DNA of 64,000 nucleotides from Dehalococcoidia bacterium (GTDB lineage: Bacteria > Chloroflexota > Dehalococcoidia > Lucifugimonadales > Lucifugimonadaceae), in NCBI GenBank assembly GCA_028285005.1, contig JANQQP010000011.1, forward strand, positions 1-64,000, in the 5' to 3' direction. The notes under the pieces were generated by a model. The model was not told the DNA's origin. It was given only the letters and a program-made list of their open reading frames with translations, and ran no database searches. Positions 1-9,202 of the stretch are shown here, piece by piece (position 1 is the first letter of the stretch; every line of letters begins with the position of its first letter). The position numbers and the translations under genes were made by a program.

Positions 1-100
1 TATCCCGCGGCACCCGAGGGATCCAACTTACCGTTGCTTCCTTCCGGACCTGGCGGGGTTCGCAGGGCCTCGCCGCGCGGGACCAGGCTCTCAACACCGC
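1..100 (-). ncRNA. ffs: Signal recognition particle RNA (small bacterial 4.5S type), 3' end cut by window edge
   Basis: Read on the minus strand this contains the universal SRP RNA helix-8 core: CAGGTCCGGAAGGAAGCA (complement of about 33-50), followed by the asymmetric internal loop and closing strand of the Ffh-binding hairpin. Flanking arms UCCCGCG(C)GGC and GCCGCGGGA (complement of about 3-12 and 72-82) can pair to form the rod-like stem. The RNA binds Ffh (SRP54) and targets ribosomes making membrane proteins to FtsY. The 5' end is uncertain by 10-15 nt (about 88-105), and the 3' end probably runs past the window edge. No convincing minus-strand promoter was seen. Confidence 0.93.
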
Positions 101-298
101 CCGGCACAGACAGAGGCGAAGAACGCTAAGGTCTCAATCAGGGAGTTAAGCCTCGCTATAGCGGATTGCGAGTTCAGGGTGCCGCTAACTCCCCGCCTAG
201 CACGACCACGCTTAATCCTACTACCGGTTACCCCTCATGGACATCTTATCTTCGCCACGTGGTGCTATCGTCTGGTGACGAATACCCTTGGCACAGCT

Positions 299-1174
299 AT
301 GAGCACTCAACCCCAGCCAGTCCGAAAAGCCGTGATCCCGGTCGCAGGACTCGGCACACGTTTTCTTCCCACCACTCGATCTGTCCCAAAAATCCTCATC
401 CCGATACTCAACATCCCCGTGATTGAGTATGCGGTTCGTGAAGTCGTGAGCTCTGGAATCACCGACATTGCCATCGTGATGTCTCGTGGCATGGAGGACG
501 TGGTCGGTTACTTCGGCGAGCACAAGCCGCTAGTCGACATCCTTGAGGAGAGAGGCAAAGGCGATCTGGCGGACGAGCAACGAAAGATCTCCTCGCTTGC
601 AAGTTTCACCACGCTCTACCAGGATGAGCCGCGTGGTCCCGGCCATGCGGTGCTGATGGGAAAGGAGTTCGTCAACGGCGAGCCCTTCGCCCTGCTGTTT
701 CCTGACGACGTGATCTGGCACGAGACTCCCGCGGTGCATCAATTGATCGACGTTCGTGCGGCTCACGGCGGATCGGTGATCGCAACCAGGGCAGTGCCGG
801 ATGAGGTGATTCCCACGAAAGGAATCGTTGATGGAGATGAGGTTGCGGACGGAGTGCTTGCTCTCAGGGGACTTGTCGAGAAGCCTTCAATCGAGGAAGC
901 GCCTTCCAACCAGTCGATCATCGGCAGATATGTGCTCGACCCTGCGGTTTTCGAGTATCTCGAAGGCGAGCATGCGGGCGCCGGTGGTGAGATTCAGATC
1001 ACGGACGCCATTGAGTCGACCATCGGCAAGGTTCCTGTCCACGCCTGCAAGTTCAAGGGCTTCCACGCCGACACCGGTAATCCCGGCGGAATGCTTGAGG
1101 CCGCGCTCCACGAAGCCGGCAAAGACCCGGAGCTGCGCAAGCTTGTGAAGTCGGCAATCGCTTTCTGGGATTAG
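299..1174 (+). CDS. galU: UTP--glucose-1-phosphate uridylyltransferase-like nucleotidyltransferase
   Basis: 291 aa, the usual length for GalU. It would make UDP-glucose from UTP and glucose-1-phosphate in the cytoplasm for envelope glycans. The N-terminus has the nucleotide-binding signature VIPVAGLGTRFLPTT (residues about 12-26), then LFPDDVI, GRYVL, GGEIQITDAI and HADTGNPGG, all in GalU order. The ATG at 299 is chosen because the GalU N-terminus begins 10 residues later; a longer frame from 179 adds an unconserved 40 residues. The usual PKEMLPIVDKP block reads PKILIPILNIP, so the Asp-Lys pair is absent. Sugar specificity may therefore differ from textbook GalU (inference). Confidence 0.85.
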   Translation: MSTQPQPVRKAVIPVAGLGTRFLPTTRSVPKILIPILNIPVIEYAVREVVSSGITDIAIVMSRGMEDVVGYFGEHKPLVDILEERGKGDLADEQRKISSLASFTTLYQDEPRGPGHAVLMGKEFVNGEPFALLFPDDVIWHETPAVHQLIDVRAAHGGSVIATRAVPDEVIPTKGIVDGDEVADGVLALRGLVEKPSIEEAPSNQSIIGRYVLDPAVFEYLEGEHAGAGGEIQITDAIESTIGKVPVHACKFKGFHADTGNPGGMLEAALHEAGKDPELRKLVKSAIAFWD

Positions 1175-1316
1175 GCTCCAAATCTCTGTCCACCGACCGC
1201 GGTACCGGCGATTCGCGCCCTTTGTGATCCGATCCGATTCTCGCTGCGAATAACTGCAGCGCGGTCGCTTTTTACCGCGATCAATCGTCGGAAACTACTG
1301 ACACGGAGCGTTCAGG

Positions 1317-2339
1317 TTGCAGTTCAGTTCACTTTCGATCTCCCGCAGACAGTTCGCGATAACGCTTGGAATCGCAGTCATGGCACTGGCGGCAGCTTGC
1401 GGCAGCGAATCCCCGGCAGCCACATCTCCTCCGGACTCACCGACACAGCCGGCTCCTACGTCGACAACTCCACCTCCGGCGACCAGTACTCCCAACTCGA
1501 CTGCAAGCGATCCAACTCCGACAACTCAGCCGACTTCGACTGCCACGAGTGCGGCCGCTCCAACCGCAACTCCGCCGGCGGCGGCCACTCCGACATCACC
1601 TCCGGCCCCGGCATCGACCCAGACACCTGTGCCTCCAACGGCCGTGCCTGCGACCGCAGTGCCGCCTACGCCTGTCCCGCCAACCGCAACGCCGAATGTC
1701 GTGTTCACGCCCGGCGTGCCGAACACGGTTGAGCTGGCGGCGTCCAAGGACAACACGCTCTACGAATCACAGGTCGGGGCCAGCAGTAACGGAGCCGGGC
1801 AGGGGCTGTTCGCTGGAAAGACGAATAACAACGTGCGGCGGCGTGCGCTGGTCCAGTTCGACATCTCGGGCGCGGTGCCTACAGGTGCGACGATCGAGTC
1901 TGTGGAGCTGACTCTGACGGTGAACAGGACCGTGACGCAGCTTCAGCCGTTCACGGTGCATAGAGTGACCTCGGACTGGGGCGAGGGAGCCTCCGATGCA
2001 GCTGCAAACGAGGGGCGAGGCATCGCTGCCCAGCCCGGCGATGCCACGTGGCTCCACACCTTCTCGCCGGATCAGTCCTGGCAGACTCCCGGCGGTGATT
2101 TCCTTTCGACCGCCAGCGGCCAGATCAACATCATCGCCAACGGTGACTACACCTGGCCCTCGAGCCCATCGCTGGTTGCCGACGTTCAGGCCTGGGTCGA
2201 TGATCCCGGCTCGAACTTCGGTTGGATTGTGATCGGAGACGAGGCTGAGCAGAAGTCAGCGAAGCGTTTCGCCAGCCGCGAATTCACCAGTGCGTCGGAC
2301 AGGCCGAAGCTAGTCATCACCTTCACTCCGCCGTCTTAG
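1317..2339 (+). CDS. Secreted lipoprotein with Pro/Thr/Ala-rich stalk and DNRLRE domain
   Basis: 340 aa from a TTG start. A start at ATG 1380 would lose the basic n-region (ISRRQF), so TTG is preferred. Residues 1-28 form a lipoprotein signal ending ...MALAAACGSE. Residues about 30-130 are a low-complexity Pro/Thr/Ser/Ala stalk. The C-terminal ~200 residues match the DNRLRE type of beta-sandwich: an early hydrophobic strand, ALVQFDIS near the middle, then SVELTLTVNR, HRVTSDWGEG, DVQAWVDD, GWIVIGDE and RPKLVITF. DNRLRE domains occur in large secreted surface proteins and are thought to be structural or carbohydrate-associated; no catalytic residues are evident. It ends 4 nt into the converging MFS gene. 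Confidence 0.8.
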   Translation: MQFSSLSISRRQFAITLGIAVMALAAACGSESPAATSPPDSPTQPAPTSTTPPPATSTPNSTASDPTPTTQPTSTATSAAAPTATPPAAATPTSPPAPASTQTPVPPTAVPATAVPPTPVPPTATPNVVFTPGVPNTVELAASKDNTLYESQVGASSNGAGQGLFAGKTNNNVRRRALVQFDISGAVPTGATIESVELTLTVNRTVTQLQPFTVHRVTSDWGEGASDAAANEGRGIAAQPGDATWLHTFSPDQSWQTPGGDFLSTASGQINIIANGDYTWPSSPSLVADVQAWVDDPGSNFGWIVIGDEAEQKSAKRFASREFTSASDRPKLVITFTPPS

Positions 2340-3595
2340 CCGACTTCGACCGCGTCAGCATTCCGTTGCTGGTTCAGTCGGCGCGTAGCTCGGATCAGCA
2401 CGACGCCAGTGACAAACACGAGCGCACCTGCCCCGCCAAGTGCCCACTGAACGCCGATCGCTTCGCCGAGAGCGCCGAGACCGATGTGCCCGATCCAGCC
2501 GAATCCGATCGCGAAGACCCAGCCGCCGATAGCGCGGCCACGCATCTGCTCGGGGACGTTGGCCTGCAGCAGCGTCCACTGCATCGCATCAAACGCTCCG
2601 GCGGACATGCCTACCCCGAGTATCAGAACCATCGATAGCGGAAACAGCCCTGAAGATGCGAAGAGCATCAGGAAGCTGCCGTACATCAGAGTGATCAGCA
2701 CGAGCAGCCGTTCCTTGTGCCGGTAGTCGCCAAGCATTGCCAGCACGATCACACCGCCGAGCGAGCCGAACGACGCCATCATGGTGAGCGCGCCAAGTCC
2801 TGACCCCGCCGTGCCAAGGACATTTACCGATATCGATGGCAGCAACGCGCCGAATGCGAAGCCGAAGGTCTCGACCAGCACCGCGGCAACCAGCAGTACT
2901 CGAACTGCAGGTAGTTGCCAGAGCATCCGGAGATCGAGGAACGACTGCTTGAACAGTCCAACACCGAATCGACCGGTGCTTACCGCCGCCGAGCCGACGC
3001 TCTCTGCCACGACCGGTCTGATAAGTAGAGTCGCGAGCGTGGCGGCCCCGAACGCCGCGGCACCGATACCTAGCGCGCCGACCTCGCCCAGACTGTCGGT
3101 CGCTGTTCCTGCAGCCAGCGCGCCCATTGCGCCGATGCCCCTGGCGCCGACAGACTGCGTGGCAACGGCATTCATACGCAACCTGCGCGGCACGGAATCT
3201 GTCACCAGTCCCTGCGTCGCCGGGATCTCGAACGACTGGCCGACTCCGCTGAGCGCGGTGACTACGAAGACGGGCCATAGCGCCGGGTTGTCGAGACCAG
3301 CGAAATAGGCTAGCGCTCCGAGAATCAGCGCCTTGTAGACGGCCGTGAGCGCCAGCACTCGCCTCCGAGGCCAGCGATCCACGATCGAGCCGGCAATCGG
3401 GGCCGTGATGAGCGCCGGTGCCTGTCGCACAGCGAATGACGCTGCGGTGAGGAATACCGATCCCGACTGGTCGAGCACAAAGAAGCCGACAACCAGGCGT
3501 TCGGTCCAGTTGCCGAGGGACAGCAAGACTGTCGCCAGCCAGACACGGCGGAACTCGGCGACTGACCACGCTCGGCGCAGATGATCGCTCTCCAT
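2336..3595 (-). CDS. MFS transporter, probable drug/secondary-metabolite exporter
   Basis: 419 aa with about 12 hydrophobic segments and the usual central break, giving a major facilitator superfamily inner-membrane permease. The loop after TM2 reads GSIVDRWPRRRVLA, a form of the MFS signature (G-x-x-x-D-R-x-x-R-R). The order of features matches the MFS_3/EntS-like exporter class rather than sugar importers. The ATG at 3595 is preferred because GAGAGG lies 5-6 nt upstream; a GTG at 3652 in the same frame has no ribosome-binding site. Substrate unknown. A second MFS gene (11182-12660) belongs to the same broad class. Confidence 0.82.
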   Translation of the reverse strand: MESDHLRRAWSVAEFRRVWLATVLLSLGNWTERLVVGFFVLDQSGSVFLTAASFAVRQAPALITAPIAGSIVDRWPRRRVLALTAVYKALILGALAYFAGLDNPALWPVFVVTALSGVGQSFEIPATQGLVTDSVPRRLRMNAVATQSVGARGIGAMGALAAGTATDSLGEVGALGIGAAAFGAATLATLLIRPVVAESVGSAAVSTGRFGVGLFKQSFLDLRMLWQLPAVRVLLVAAVLVETFGFAFGALLPSISVNVLGTAGSGLGALTMMASFGSLGGVIVLAMLGDYRHKERLLVLITLMYGSFLMLFASSGLFPLSMVLILGVGMSAGAFDAMQWTLLQANVPEQMRGRAIGGWVFAIGFGWIGHIGLGALGEAIGVQWALGGAGALVFVTGVVLIRATRRLNQQRNADAVEVG

Positions 3596-3744
3596 CGACG
3601 CCTCTCGCGGCCTCGATGCTACTGGCTCTGCCGGTGCCTGCTGGGAATCCACCCGAGGATGTTACGCCTCAGTTGGCTGCAGGCGATGGCAAAGATATGG
3701 CGCATGTGGCAGAGCGGGAGACCGCGAATGTCTGCAAAGATCAC

Positions 3745-4761
3745 ATGGCCATGGAATCGCTAGAAGTCACATCAGAAGTTGGCGGGATACCGAAGGCCGA
3801 TCTTCACCTGCATGCCGAGGCAGGACCACGGCTTCACCGCATCCTTGCAGTCCGCTCGGGAAAACAGCCGTTCGACTGGCGCGGGTGGGCGAAGGACGTG
3901 ACGGCGAATGTGCCGGCGGGTCCGGCGAGGTTGGAGCGTATGTCGGTGCCCCTAATATCGGATGAGGATGACGCGATTCCAGCCAACTTTCTTGCACGTG
4001 TGACAGACGTGCTGGAGGAGTCTGCCCGTTCAGGTGCTGTCTACGTTGAGGTGAGGTTCGGCCAAGGTACGATTCTGCGACCCGATTTCATGGCACTCTT
4101 CCGCCTAGCAGAAGCCAGTGTGGCATCAAGCTATCCGGGTTTTATGGCAGAGCCGCTGGCAACGCTGGTTCCGCAGATCGACCCGGCCTTTACCGAGCAG
4201 CTGGTGTCGGTCTGCATCGCAGCAGCGAAGGACGGTCTGGCAGGTGTAGACATCATTCCGCAGCCGTATGTGACGGAAGCCGACTGGCGGCAGACCTACG
4301 AATGGGCAGAAAGGCTCGCGGCTGCGGGACTTCACATCACGGTGCATGCCGGTGAGTTCTCGACCGCGAACGTGGCGGCCGCACTTCAGGTGCCAGGTAT
4401 CCGGCGAATCGGACATGGAGTCCAGATCGCCGGAGATCAGGCCCTCACAGATAAGGTCGCTTCAGCGAATGTCGCACTCGAATGTTGCACCACGTCAAAC
4501 GTGATACTCGGCGCGGTGACGAGTCTCGAAGCGCACCCGCTGCCAGAGCTGCTGGCACGTGGCCTCAAGGTCACTCTCAACACAGACAATCCGGTGCGTT
4601 TTGGCACGAGCATCGCCCGGGAATACGAACTGGCGTCCCGACTAGGCATGTCGAAGCGAGATCTCGAACAAGCAACTAAAACAGCTATCGAGTTCGCGTT
4701 CACGACTGAAGAGCGGAAAAGGCAGCTTCGCGACGCGTTCAGCGCGGTTTCTCCGGATTAG
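3745..4761 (+). CDS. Adenosine/adenine deaminase-family metal-dependent hydrolase, divergent active site
   Basis: 338 aa, the usual length for the adenosine deaminase branch of amidohydrolases. Motifs in order: PKADLHLH (metal His21/His23), YVEVRF (100-105), HAGE (201-204, catalytic Glu204), RIGHG (221-225), CTTSN (248-252) and LNTDN (278-282, metal Asp281). Two positions deviate: HLHAEAG replaces HLHLDG/HLHLEG, and TDN replaces TDD. In adenosine deaminase the second Asp contacts purine N7, so a different purine or a related nucleobase/nucleoside may be the substrate (inference). The ATG at 3745 puts the first motif at the normal distance from the N-terminus. The gene ends overlapping the converging UspA gene by 4 nt. 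Confidence 0.78.
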   Translation: MAMESLEVTSEVGGIPKADLHLHAEAGPRLHRILAVRSGKQPFDWRGWAKDVTANVPAGPARLERMSVPLISDEDDAIPANFLARVTDVLEESARSGAVYVEVRFGQGTILRPDFMALFRLAEASVASSYPGFMAEPLATLVPQIDPAFTEQLVSVCIAAAKDGLAGVDIIPQPYVTEADWRQTYEWAERLAAAGLHITVHAGEFSTANVAAALQVPGIRRIGHGVQIAGDQALTDKVASANVALECCTTSNVILGAVTSLEAHPLPELLARGLKVTLNTDNPVRFGTSIAREYELASRLGMSKRDLEQATKTAIEFAFTTEERKRQLRDAFSAVSPD

Positions 4762-5708
4762 GGCATCCGTCTTCGGTCGCCGCTGTACTCAGCCTGCTGG
4801 TGCTCTGGCGGAATCACGATCACTGGATGCTCAGATGTGCGGATCACCTTGTCTGCCACGCTCCCCAGCAGCCATCGCTTGATGCCAGACGATCCGTGCG
4901 AGGTCATCACCACTAGCCGGTCACCAGACTTGCCAACTTCGTCGATTATCGCTTCGGCGGCGGTTTTCCTGATGTTTGCGAAAGTGGCAGTTACCCCGCG
5001 CTGGACCGATCTGTCTGTCACTCTCTCGAGATAGTCCTCTGAGTCAGGCGGTCGGCCTTCTTCCTGGTCGATGCTGACGGCCGGGTCCGCGAGCACATAC
5101 GCAGAGTAGGAGCTGTTTGGCGCGATCCCGGAGACAAAGTGGACCCGGCCTGATGCCCTCTGTGCGATGGCCTCGGCGAACGGGATGGCGGCTTCACTGA
5201 AGTTGGAGCCGTCCAGGGGCACGATCACCGTGTGTGGCAGACCGGCGCCGTTCTCAAACCCGACGTTCTCGCCCGGCCTCGCCAGCATGATCGGAACGCC
5301 GGTCGAGTGAAGGACGCCGTCAGCGACACTGCCAAGAACTCCGCGCATTACCGCCGATCTCCGGTGTGTGACCATTGCGATCAGCTTGCTATCGAGTTCC
5401 CGCGCCTGGGCGATGATCGTTTCGGCAGGGTCGCCGCTGGCTACATGGAATGAGGCAGTGACTCCGTGGCCTTGCAGCCATTCGAGTTGCGGCCTCAGGT
5501 ACTGGCGAGCGTATTCGAACTCGTTTTCGAGCACCTCATCCGGCTCGCCAGACTGTTCGCTTGTTGCCGGCCGCCTAACCTTGGATGGGTCGATGATGGC
5601 AAGGAGATCGACCACGGCTTCGAATTCAGCGGCCAGTCCGACTACCCAGTGGCGTATCTTCTCGGACTCAGGCGAGCCGTCCAGCGGCACAAGTATGCGA
5701 TCGAACAT
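4758..5708 (-). CDS. Universal stress protein, tandem UspA domains
   Basis: 316 aa made of two UspA domains of about 150 residues each. Each begins with a VPLDGS strand (residues 6-11 and about 170-175). Each ends with the ATP-binding loop type G-x(2)-G-x(9)-G-S/T: MRGVLGSVADGVL in the first domain and GSSGIKRWLLGSVADKV in the second. The second domain keeps the full Gly-rich loop while the first has RRSAVMRG, so nucleotide binding is better supported in the C-terminal half. Tandem UspA proteins are cytoplasmic stress or energy-state factors. AGGAG sits 7 nt before the ATG. Its upstream neighbour on the same strand is the CBS-pair protein. Confidence 0.9.
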   Translation of the reverse strand: MFDRILVPLDGSPESEKIRHWVVGLAAEFEAVVDLLAIIDPSKVRRPATSEQSGEPDEVLENEFEYARQYLRPQLEWLQGHGVTASFHVASGDPAETIIAQARELDSKLIAMVTHRRSAVMRGVLGSVADGVLHSTGVPIMLARPGENVGFENGAGLPHTVIVPLDGSNFSEAAIPFAEAIAQRASGRVHFVSGIAPNSSYSAYVLADPAVSIDQEEGRPPDSEDYLERVTDRSVQRGVTATFANIRKTAAEAIIDEVGKSGDRLVVMTSHGSSGIKRWLLGSVADKVIRTSEHPVIVIPPEHQQAEYSGDRRRMP

Positions 5709-5786
5709 GCTTCAACTCCTGATCCGGCAATCTCCTCGATCCGTCCGTGCAATTCGAATCGCGTCCGGCTCGTGCCATAGGCCAGC

Positions 5787-6455
5787 CTATCCGGCTATCC
5801 GGTAGAGCCGGTCTCCACTCCGTACTCGAGAGTCGACCTTTACTGCCAGGTCATCGCCCGGAAACGCGTTCGACACCGCTTTATGGTCGATCTCCATCGA
5901 CTCTGCGGTCTGTTTGAAGTTGGTGGTCTTGCCGACGAAGCGGATGGCGTCACCCTTGTGTAGCGGCGCACTGAGGTCCACCACGGCCACGCCCTGGTGG
6001 TTGTAGTAGTGCGTGACACGCCCAACCTGCATCGCGGCAGGCATCTGGCGCACCTCACCGGCTCCAAACATCAGGTCGTACATGACCTGGCCGAACGACT
6101 GAGCAATGTCGGTGTACGAAATCACGCCTTTCAGGTCACCGTTCTCAACAACAGGCAGTCGCTGGATATGCTTCTCGCGCATCAGATGACTGGCGACGAC
6201 AAGGTCCTCGTCCGGGTCTATGCCAACAATAGGTGAGCTCAGGTATTCGCTCACCGATCTGCTATCGGGCATCTCGCCCTGACCAACGCACCGCACAAGC
6301 AAGTCGCGATCGGTTATCACACCTTCTGCTCGGTCGCCTTTGCCGACGACCAGCATGCCGACATCTTCCTGGGCCATGAGGGCCGCTGCATCAGCTACCG
6401 AGGCAGTGGGCTCGATCATGACCGCGCCGTAGACCATCACATCTTTGACACGCAT
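5787..6455 (-). CDS. CBS-domain pair fused to an EF-Tu domain-2-like beta barrel
   Basis: 222 aa. Residues 1-58 and 66-125 are two CBS motifs (DVMVYGAVMIEP...GVITDRDL and YLSSPIVGIDPDEDL...GVISYTDI), the classic adenylate-sensing Bateman module. Residues 143-221 (QVGRVTHYYNHQGVAVVDL, KGDAIRFVGKTTNF, VKVDSRVRSGDRLYRI) match the small stand-alone 'translation elongation factor-like' proteins, which correspond to domain 2 of EF-Tu-type GTPases. No GTPase domain is present. The gene lies between the tandem UspA gene and lepA, all on the minus strand, and GAGGGTGAG precedes the ATG. A role coupling energy state to a translation-related or RNA-related partner is inference only. Confidence 0.82.
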   Translation of the reverse strand: MRVKDVMVYGAVMIEPTASVADAAALMAQEDVGMLVVGKGDRAEGVITDRDLLVRCVGQGEMPDSRSVSEYLSSPIVGIDPDEDLVVASHLMREKHIQRLPVVENGDLKGVISYTDIAQSFGQVMYDLMFGAGEVRQMPAAMQVGRVTHYYNHQGVAVVDLSAPLHKGDAIRFVGKTTNFKQTAESMEIDHKAVSNAFPGDDLAVKVDSRVRSGDRLYRIAG

Positions 6456-6583
6456 AGCTACTCACCCTCGCTGTATCTAGCTCGTTGCTGGAGAACAGGC
6501 TAGATGCGACCACACGATGGCGGCGCGAGGATCAACGATTTAGCGGTGAAGGCTTTGTGAGTTTGATGGCGGAGGGCTGAAGG

Positions 6584-8440
6584 TCAGCTCTTGACCGCGT
6601 GCTGCCGTTCTAGCTGCAGCACCGCCATGAAGGCTTCCTGCGGGACCTCGATAGCGCCGATCATCTTGGCGCGGCGCTTCTTGCCCTTCGCCTGCTGCTC
6701 CAGCAGCTTGCGCTTGCGCGTCACGTCACCGCCGTAGCACTTGGCGAGAACGTTCTTCCTCATCGCTGAGATGTTCTCGCGTGCGACGATCTTGCCTCCG
6801 ATCGCTGCCTGTATCGGCACCTGGAACATCTGCCGAGGGATCAGCTCTTTGAGCTTGGCTGCGAGCTGCCTTCCCTGTGATTCGGCATATGAGCGATGGA
6901 TGATGAGTGAGAGCGCGTCGACCGGCTCGTGGTTCACAAGCACATCCAGCTTGACCATGTTGGACTCACGACGTTCGATGAGCTGGTAGTCGAGCGATGC
7001 GTAGCCGCTGGTGACCGACTTCAGGTTGTCGTGGAAGTCGACGAGGATCTCAGAAAGCGGCAGGTTGTACTCCAGCAGCACCCGCGCGTCCTGCGAAACA
7101 CTGGATGAGTCCTGGGCCTGTGCAGGCTGCAGGTACTCCATCTTCACGTACTCGCCGCGCCGGGTCGTGACCAGTTCCATGATCCCGCCAATGTAGCGGG
7201 ACGGCGAGATGATAGTGATGTTCACCCACGGCTCAAGCACTCGGGCTATCCGCTGCGGGTCAGGCAGTTTGGATGGGTTGTCGACCTCAATCGTCGAGCC
7301 GTCGGTCAGGTCCACGGTGAACGAAACGCTGGGCGCCGTGGCTATGAGGTTCAGGTTGTATTCGCGCTCCAGTCGCTCCTGGACCACGTCCATGTGCAGC
7401 AGGCCGAGGAAGCCGCACCTGAAGCCGAAGCCCAGCGCAGCCGATGACTCCGGCTCGAACACCAGCGCGGCGTCGTTGAGCTGCAGCTTGGAGAGCGCTT
7501 CTCGCAGCTCCGGGAAGTCGTCGCCCTCTGCGGGATAGATTCCGGTGAAGACCATCGGCCGTTGCTGGGCATAGCCTTCCAGCGGCTCGCCAGCCGGGCG
7601 CGAAGCGAGCGTCATGGTGTCGCCAACACGGCAATCACGGACGTTCTTCAGGCCAGTCGCGACGTAGCCGACTTCACCCACTGATAGCGAGCCCGAGTTG
7701 TTGAGCACAGGACTGAAGTAGCCGACTTCGAGAGCCTCCGGCTCGACGCCGGTGCCCATGAGCTGCACCTTGTCACCGCTGTTCAACCGGCCGTTCATCA
7801 CTCGCACGTATGCAACAACGCCCTTGAACTGGTCGTACTTCGAGTCGAAGATCATCGCCTGCAAGGGCTCGTCCGGGTTTCCCTTCGGCGGCGGGATCAA
7901 CTCGACAACGGTCTCAAGCAGGTCGATTACGCCTTCACCCGTCTTGCCTGAGGCGTGGAGAATCTCGCTGTCTTTGAACCCGAACGCCTGCTTGATCTCG
8001 TCAGCAACGCGCTCCGGCTCCGCAGCTGGCATATCAATCTTGTTGATGACCGGGATGATCTCCAGGTCATGCTCGAGCGCGAGATAGATGTTGGCCATCG
8101 TCTGCGCCTGGATGCCCTGAGTCGCATCCACGAGCAACAGGGCGCCTTCACATGCAGCCAATGAGCGCGAAACCTCGTATGTGAAGTCGACGTGCCCGGG
8201 AGTGTCGATGAGATTGAGTTGATACTCATCGCCACTCCTGCTGGCGTAGGTGAGCCTGATCGCCTGGGCCTTGATGGTGATGCCGCGCTCGCGCTCCAGC
8301 GCCATAGTGTCGAGGTGCTGCTCAGTCAGGTCGCGGTCAGACACGGCTCCTGTCTCCTGGATGAGACGGTCAGCCAGGGTCGACTTGCCGTGGTCGATGT
8401 GGGCGATGATGCAGAAGTTGCGGATCTGGGAGCGGTCCAT
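6584..8440 (-). CDS. lepA: Elongation factor 4 (LepA), ribosome back-translocation GTPase
   Basis: 618 aa, normal for LepA. GTPase motifs are intact: AHIDHGKST (G1, residues about 13-21), RGITIKAQ (G2), DTPGHVDF (G3), NKID (G4) and SGKTGEG (G5). The LepA-specific C-terminus is present: [20 protein letters not shown] and [19 protein letters not shown]. These separate it from EF-G. EF4 binds stalled or post-translocational ribosomes and is needed under ionic or cold stress. The ATG at 8440 is preferred over a TTG three codons upstream; neither has a clear ribosome-binding site. It is divergently oriented to the DUF4287 gene. Confidence 0.97.
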   Translation of the reverse strand: MDRSQIRNFCIIAHIDHGKSTLADRLIQETGAVSDRDLTEQHLDTMALERERGITIKAQAIRLTYASRSGDEYQLNLIDTPGHVDFTYEVSRSLAACEGALLLVDATQGIQAQTMANIYLALEHDLEIIPVINKIDMPAAEPERVADEIKQAFGFKDSEILHASGKTGEGVIDLLETVVELIPPPKGNPDEPLQAMIFDSKYDQFKGVVAYVRVMNGRLNSGDKVQLMGTGVEPEALEVGYFSPVLNNSGSLSVGEVGYVATGLKNVRDCRVGDTMTLASRPAGEPLEGYAQQRPMVFTGIYPAEGDDFPELREALSKLQLNDAALVFEPESSAALGFGFRCGFLGLLHMDVVQERLEREYNLNLIATAPSVSFTVDLTDGSTIEVDNPSKLPDPQRIARVLEPWVNITIISPSRYIGGIMELVTTRRGEYVKMEYLQPAQAQDSSSVSQDARVLLEYNLPLSEILVDFHDNLKSVTSGYASLDYQLIERRESNMVKLDVLVNHEPVDALSLIIHRSYAESQGRQLAAKLKELIPRQMFQVPIQAAIGGKIVARENISAMRKNVLAKCYGGDVTRKRKLLEQQAKGKKRRAKMIGAIEVPQEAFMAVLQLERQHAVKS

Positions 8441-8638
8441 ATAGATCAATTGTAGGTGTCGAAGTCGGAAACGGCACCGCTCACGGCGACATCCTCGTGG
8501 CAGTTAGTCGCAGGCTTGGGCGCTCTGTGGCCACGAACGCAAGGCACGGTTGATTGGGCAAGAAGGTCAGGAGTGTGTACGATTTCGGTCCCGGCGGCTG
8601 AAATTGCACTTCGCACGACACATAGCGAAAGTCGATGC

Positions 8639-9202
8639 ATGGCAGAGTCAACCACATACGGCAACGTCAGTTCAGACGCGGTTAAGAAGGCGACCGGTCG
8701 CGGATGGGAAGAGTGGATCGCGCTACTCGATGATGCCGATGCAGCCGAACTGGAGCACGCCGAGATCGCCGCATTACTGAACCGTGACCACATCGAGAGT
8801 GGATGGTGGTCACAAACTGTAACTGTGGGTTACGAACAGGCCCGGGGCCTGCGCAAACGGCACGAGAAGACGGACGGCTTCTCCGTCAGCGTCAGCAAGA
8901 CTATTCCCGCATCTGTGAGCAGTCTCTACTCACTGTGGGTTGACGAGTCTCTTAGAACGGCATGGCTGGAGGACTCGGCCGGTCTTGCGTTCACCACCGC
9001 GAACGAGAACAAGAACCTGAGAGCGCGCTGGCCTGTCGACGACTCTCAACTGATGGTCTACTTCTATGAAAAGGGCGAGTTTCGTTGTCAGGTGGTTGTG
9101 CAGTGCGAGCGGTTGGCGACAGCGGACGATGTTGAGCCTCGGCGAACTTTCTGGAAGTCTGCGCTCGCGAGACTGCAGGCGCAGGCAGGCGGCGGGTCGT
9201 GA
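8639..9202 (+). CDS. DUF4287 plus SRPBCC (AHSA1-like) domain protein
   Basis: 187 aa. Residues about 15-70 (TGRGWEEWIALLDDADA, SGWWSQTVTVGYEQARGL) match DUF4287, a small helical domain common in Actinobacteria and Chloroflexota. Residues about 78-180 look like a START/SRPBCC lipid-binding fold of the AHSA1 type: a strand with VSVSKTIPASVSSLYSLWVD, a central RARWPVDDSQLMVYF and a C-terminal helix. This fusion is widespread but has no defined biochemical role. The ATG at 8639 starts just before the conserved region; upstream in-frame sequence to 8456 lies in the lepA divergent promoter space. Its stop overlaps the next start (TGATG), so translational coupling is likely. Confidence 0.8.
   Translation: MAESTTYGNVSSDAVKKATGRGWEEWIALLDDADAAELEHAEIAALLNRDHIESGWWSQTVTVGYEQARGLRKRHEKTDGFSVSVSKTIPASVSSLYSLWVDESLRTAWLEDSAGLAFTTANENKNLRARWPVDDSQLMVYFYEKGEFRCQVVVQCERLATADDVEPRRTFWKSALARLQAQAGGGS

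Noticed and set aside
1242-1279. Hairpin plus T-run after galU as a terminator
   Set aside because: The 6-bp stems (CGCTGC/GCAGCG; CGCGGT/ACCGCG) are weak and the T-run lies in a loop rather than directly after a stem.
1466-1700. Repetitive Pro/Thr/Ala codons as an integrated repeat element
   Set aside because: The repeats are in frame with the lipoprotein stalk and degenerate at the DNA level.
2589-3569. 326-codon frame on the same strand as the first MFS gene
   Set aside because: Out-of-frame shadow; highly basic Arg/Ser-rich translation with no hydrophobic segments, whereas the MFS frame has clear TM helices.
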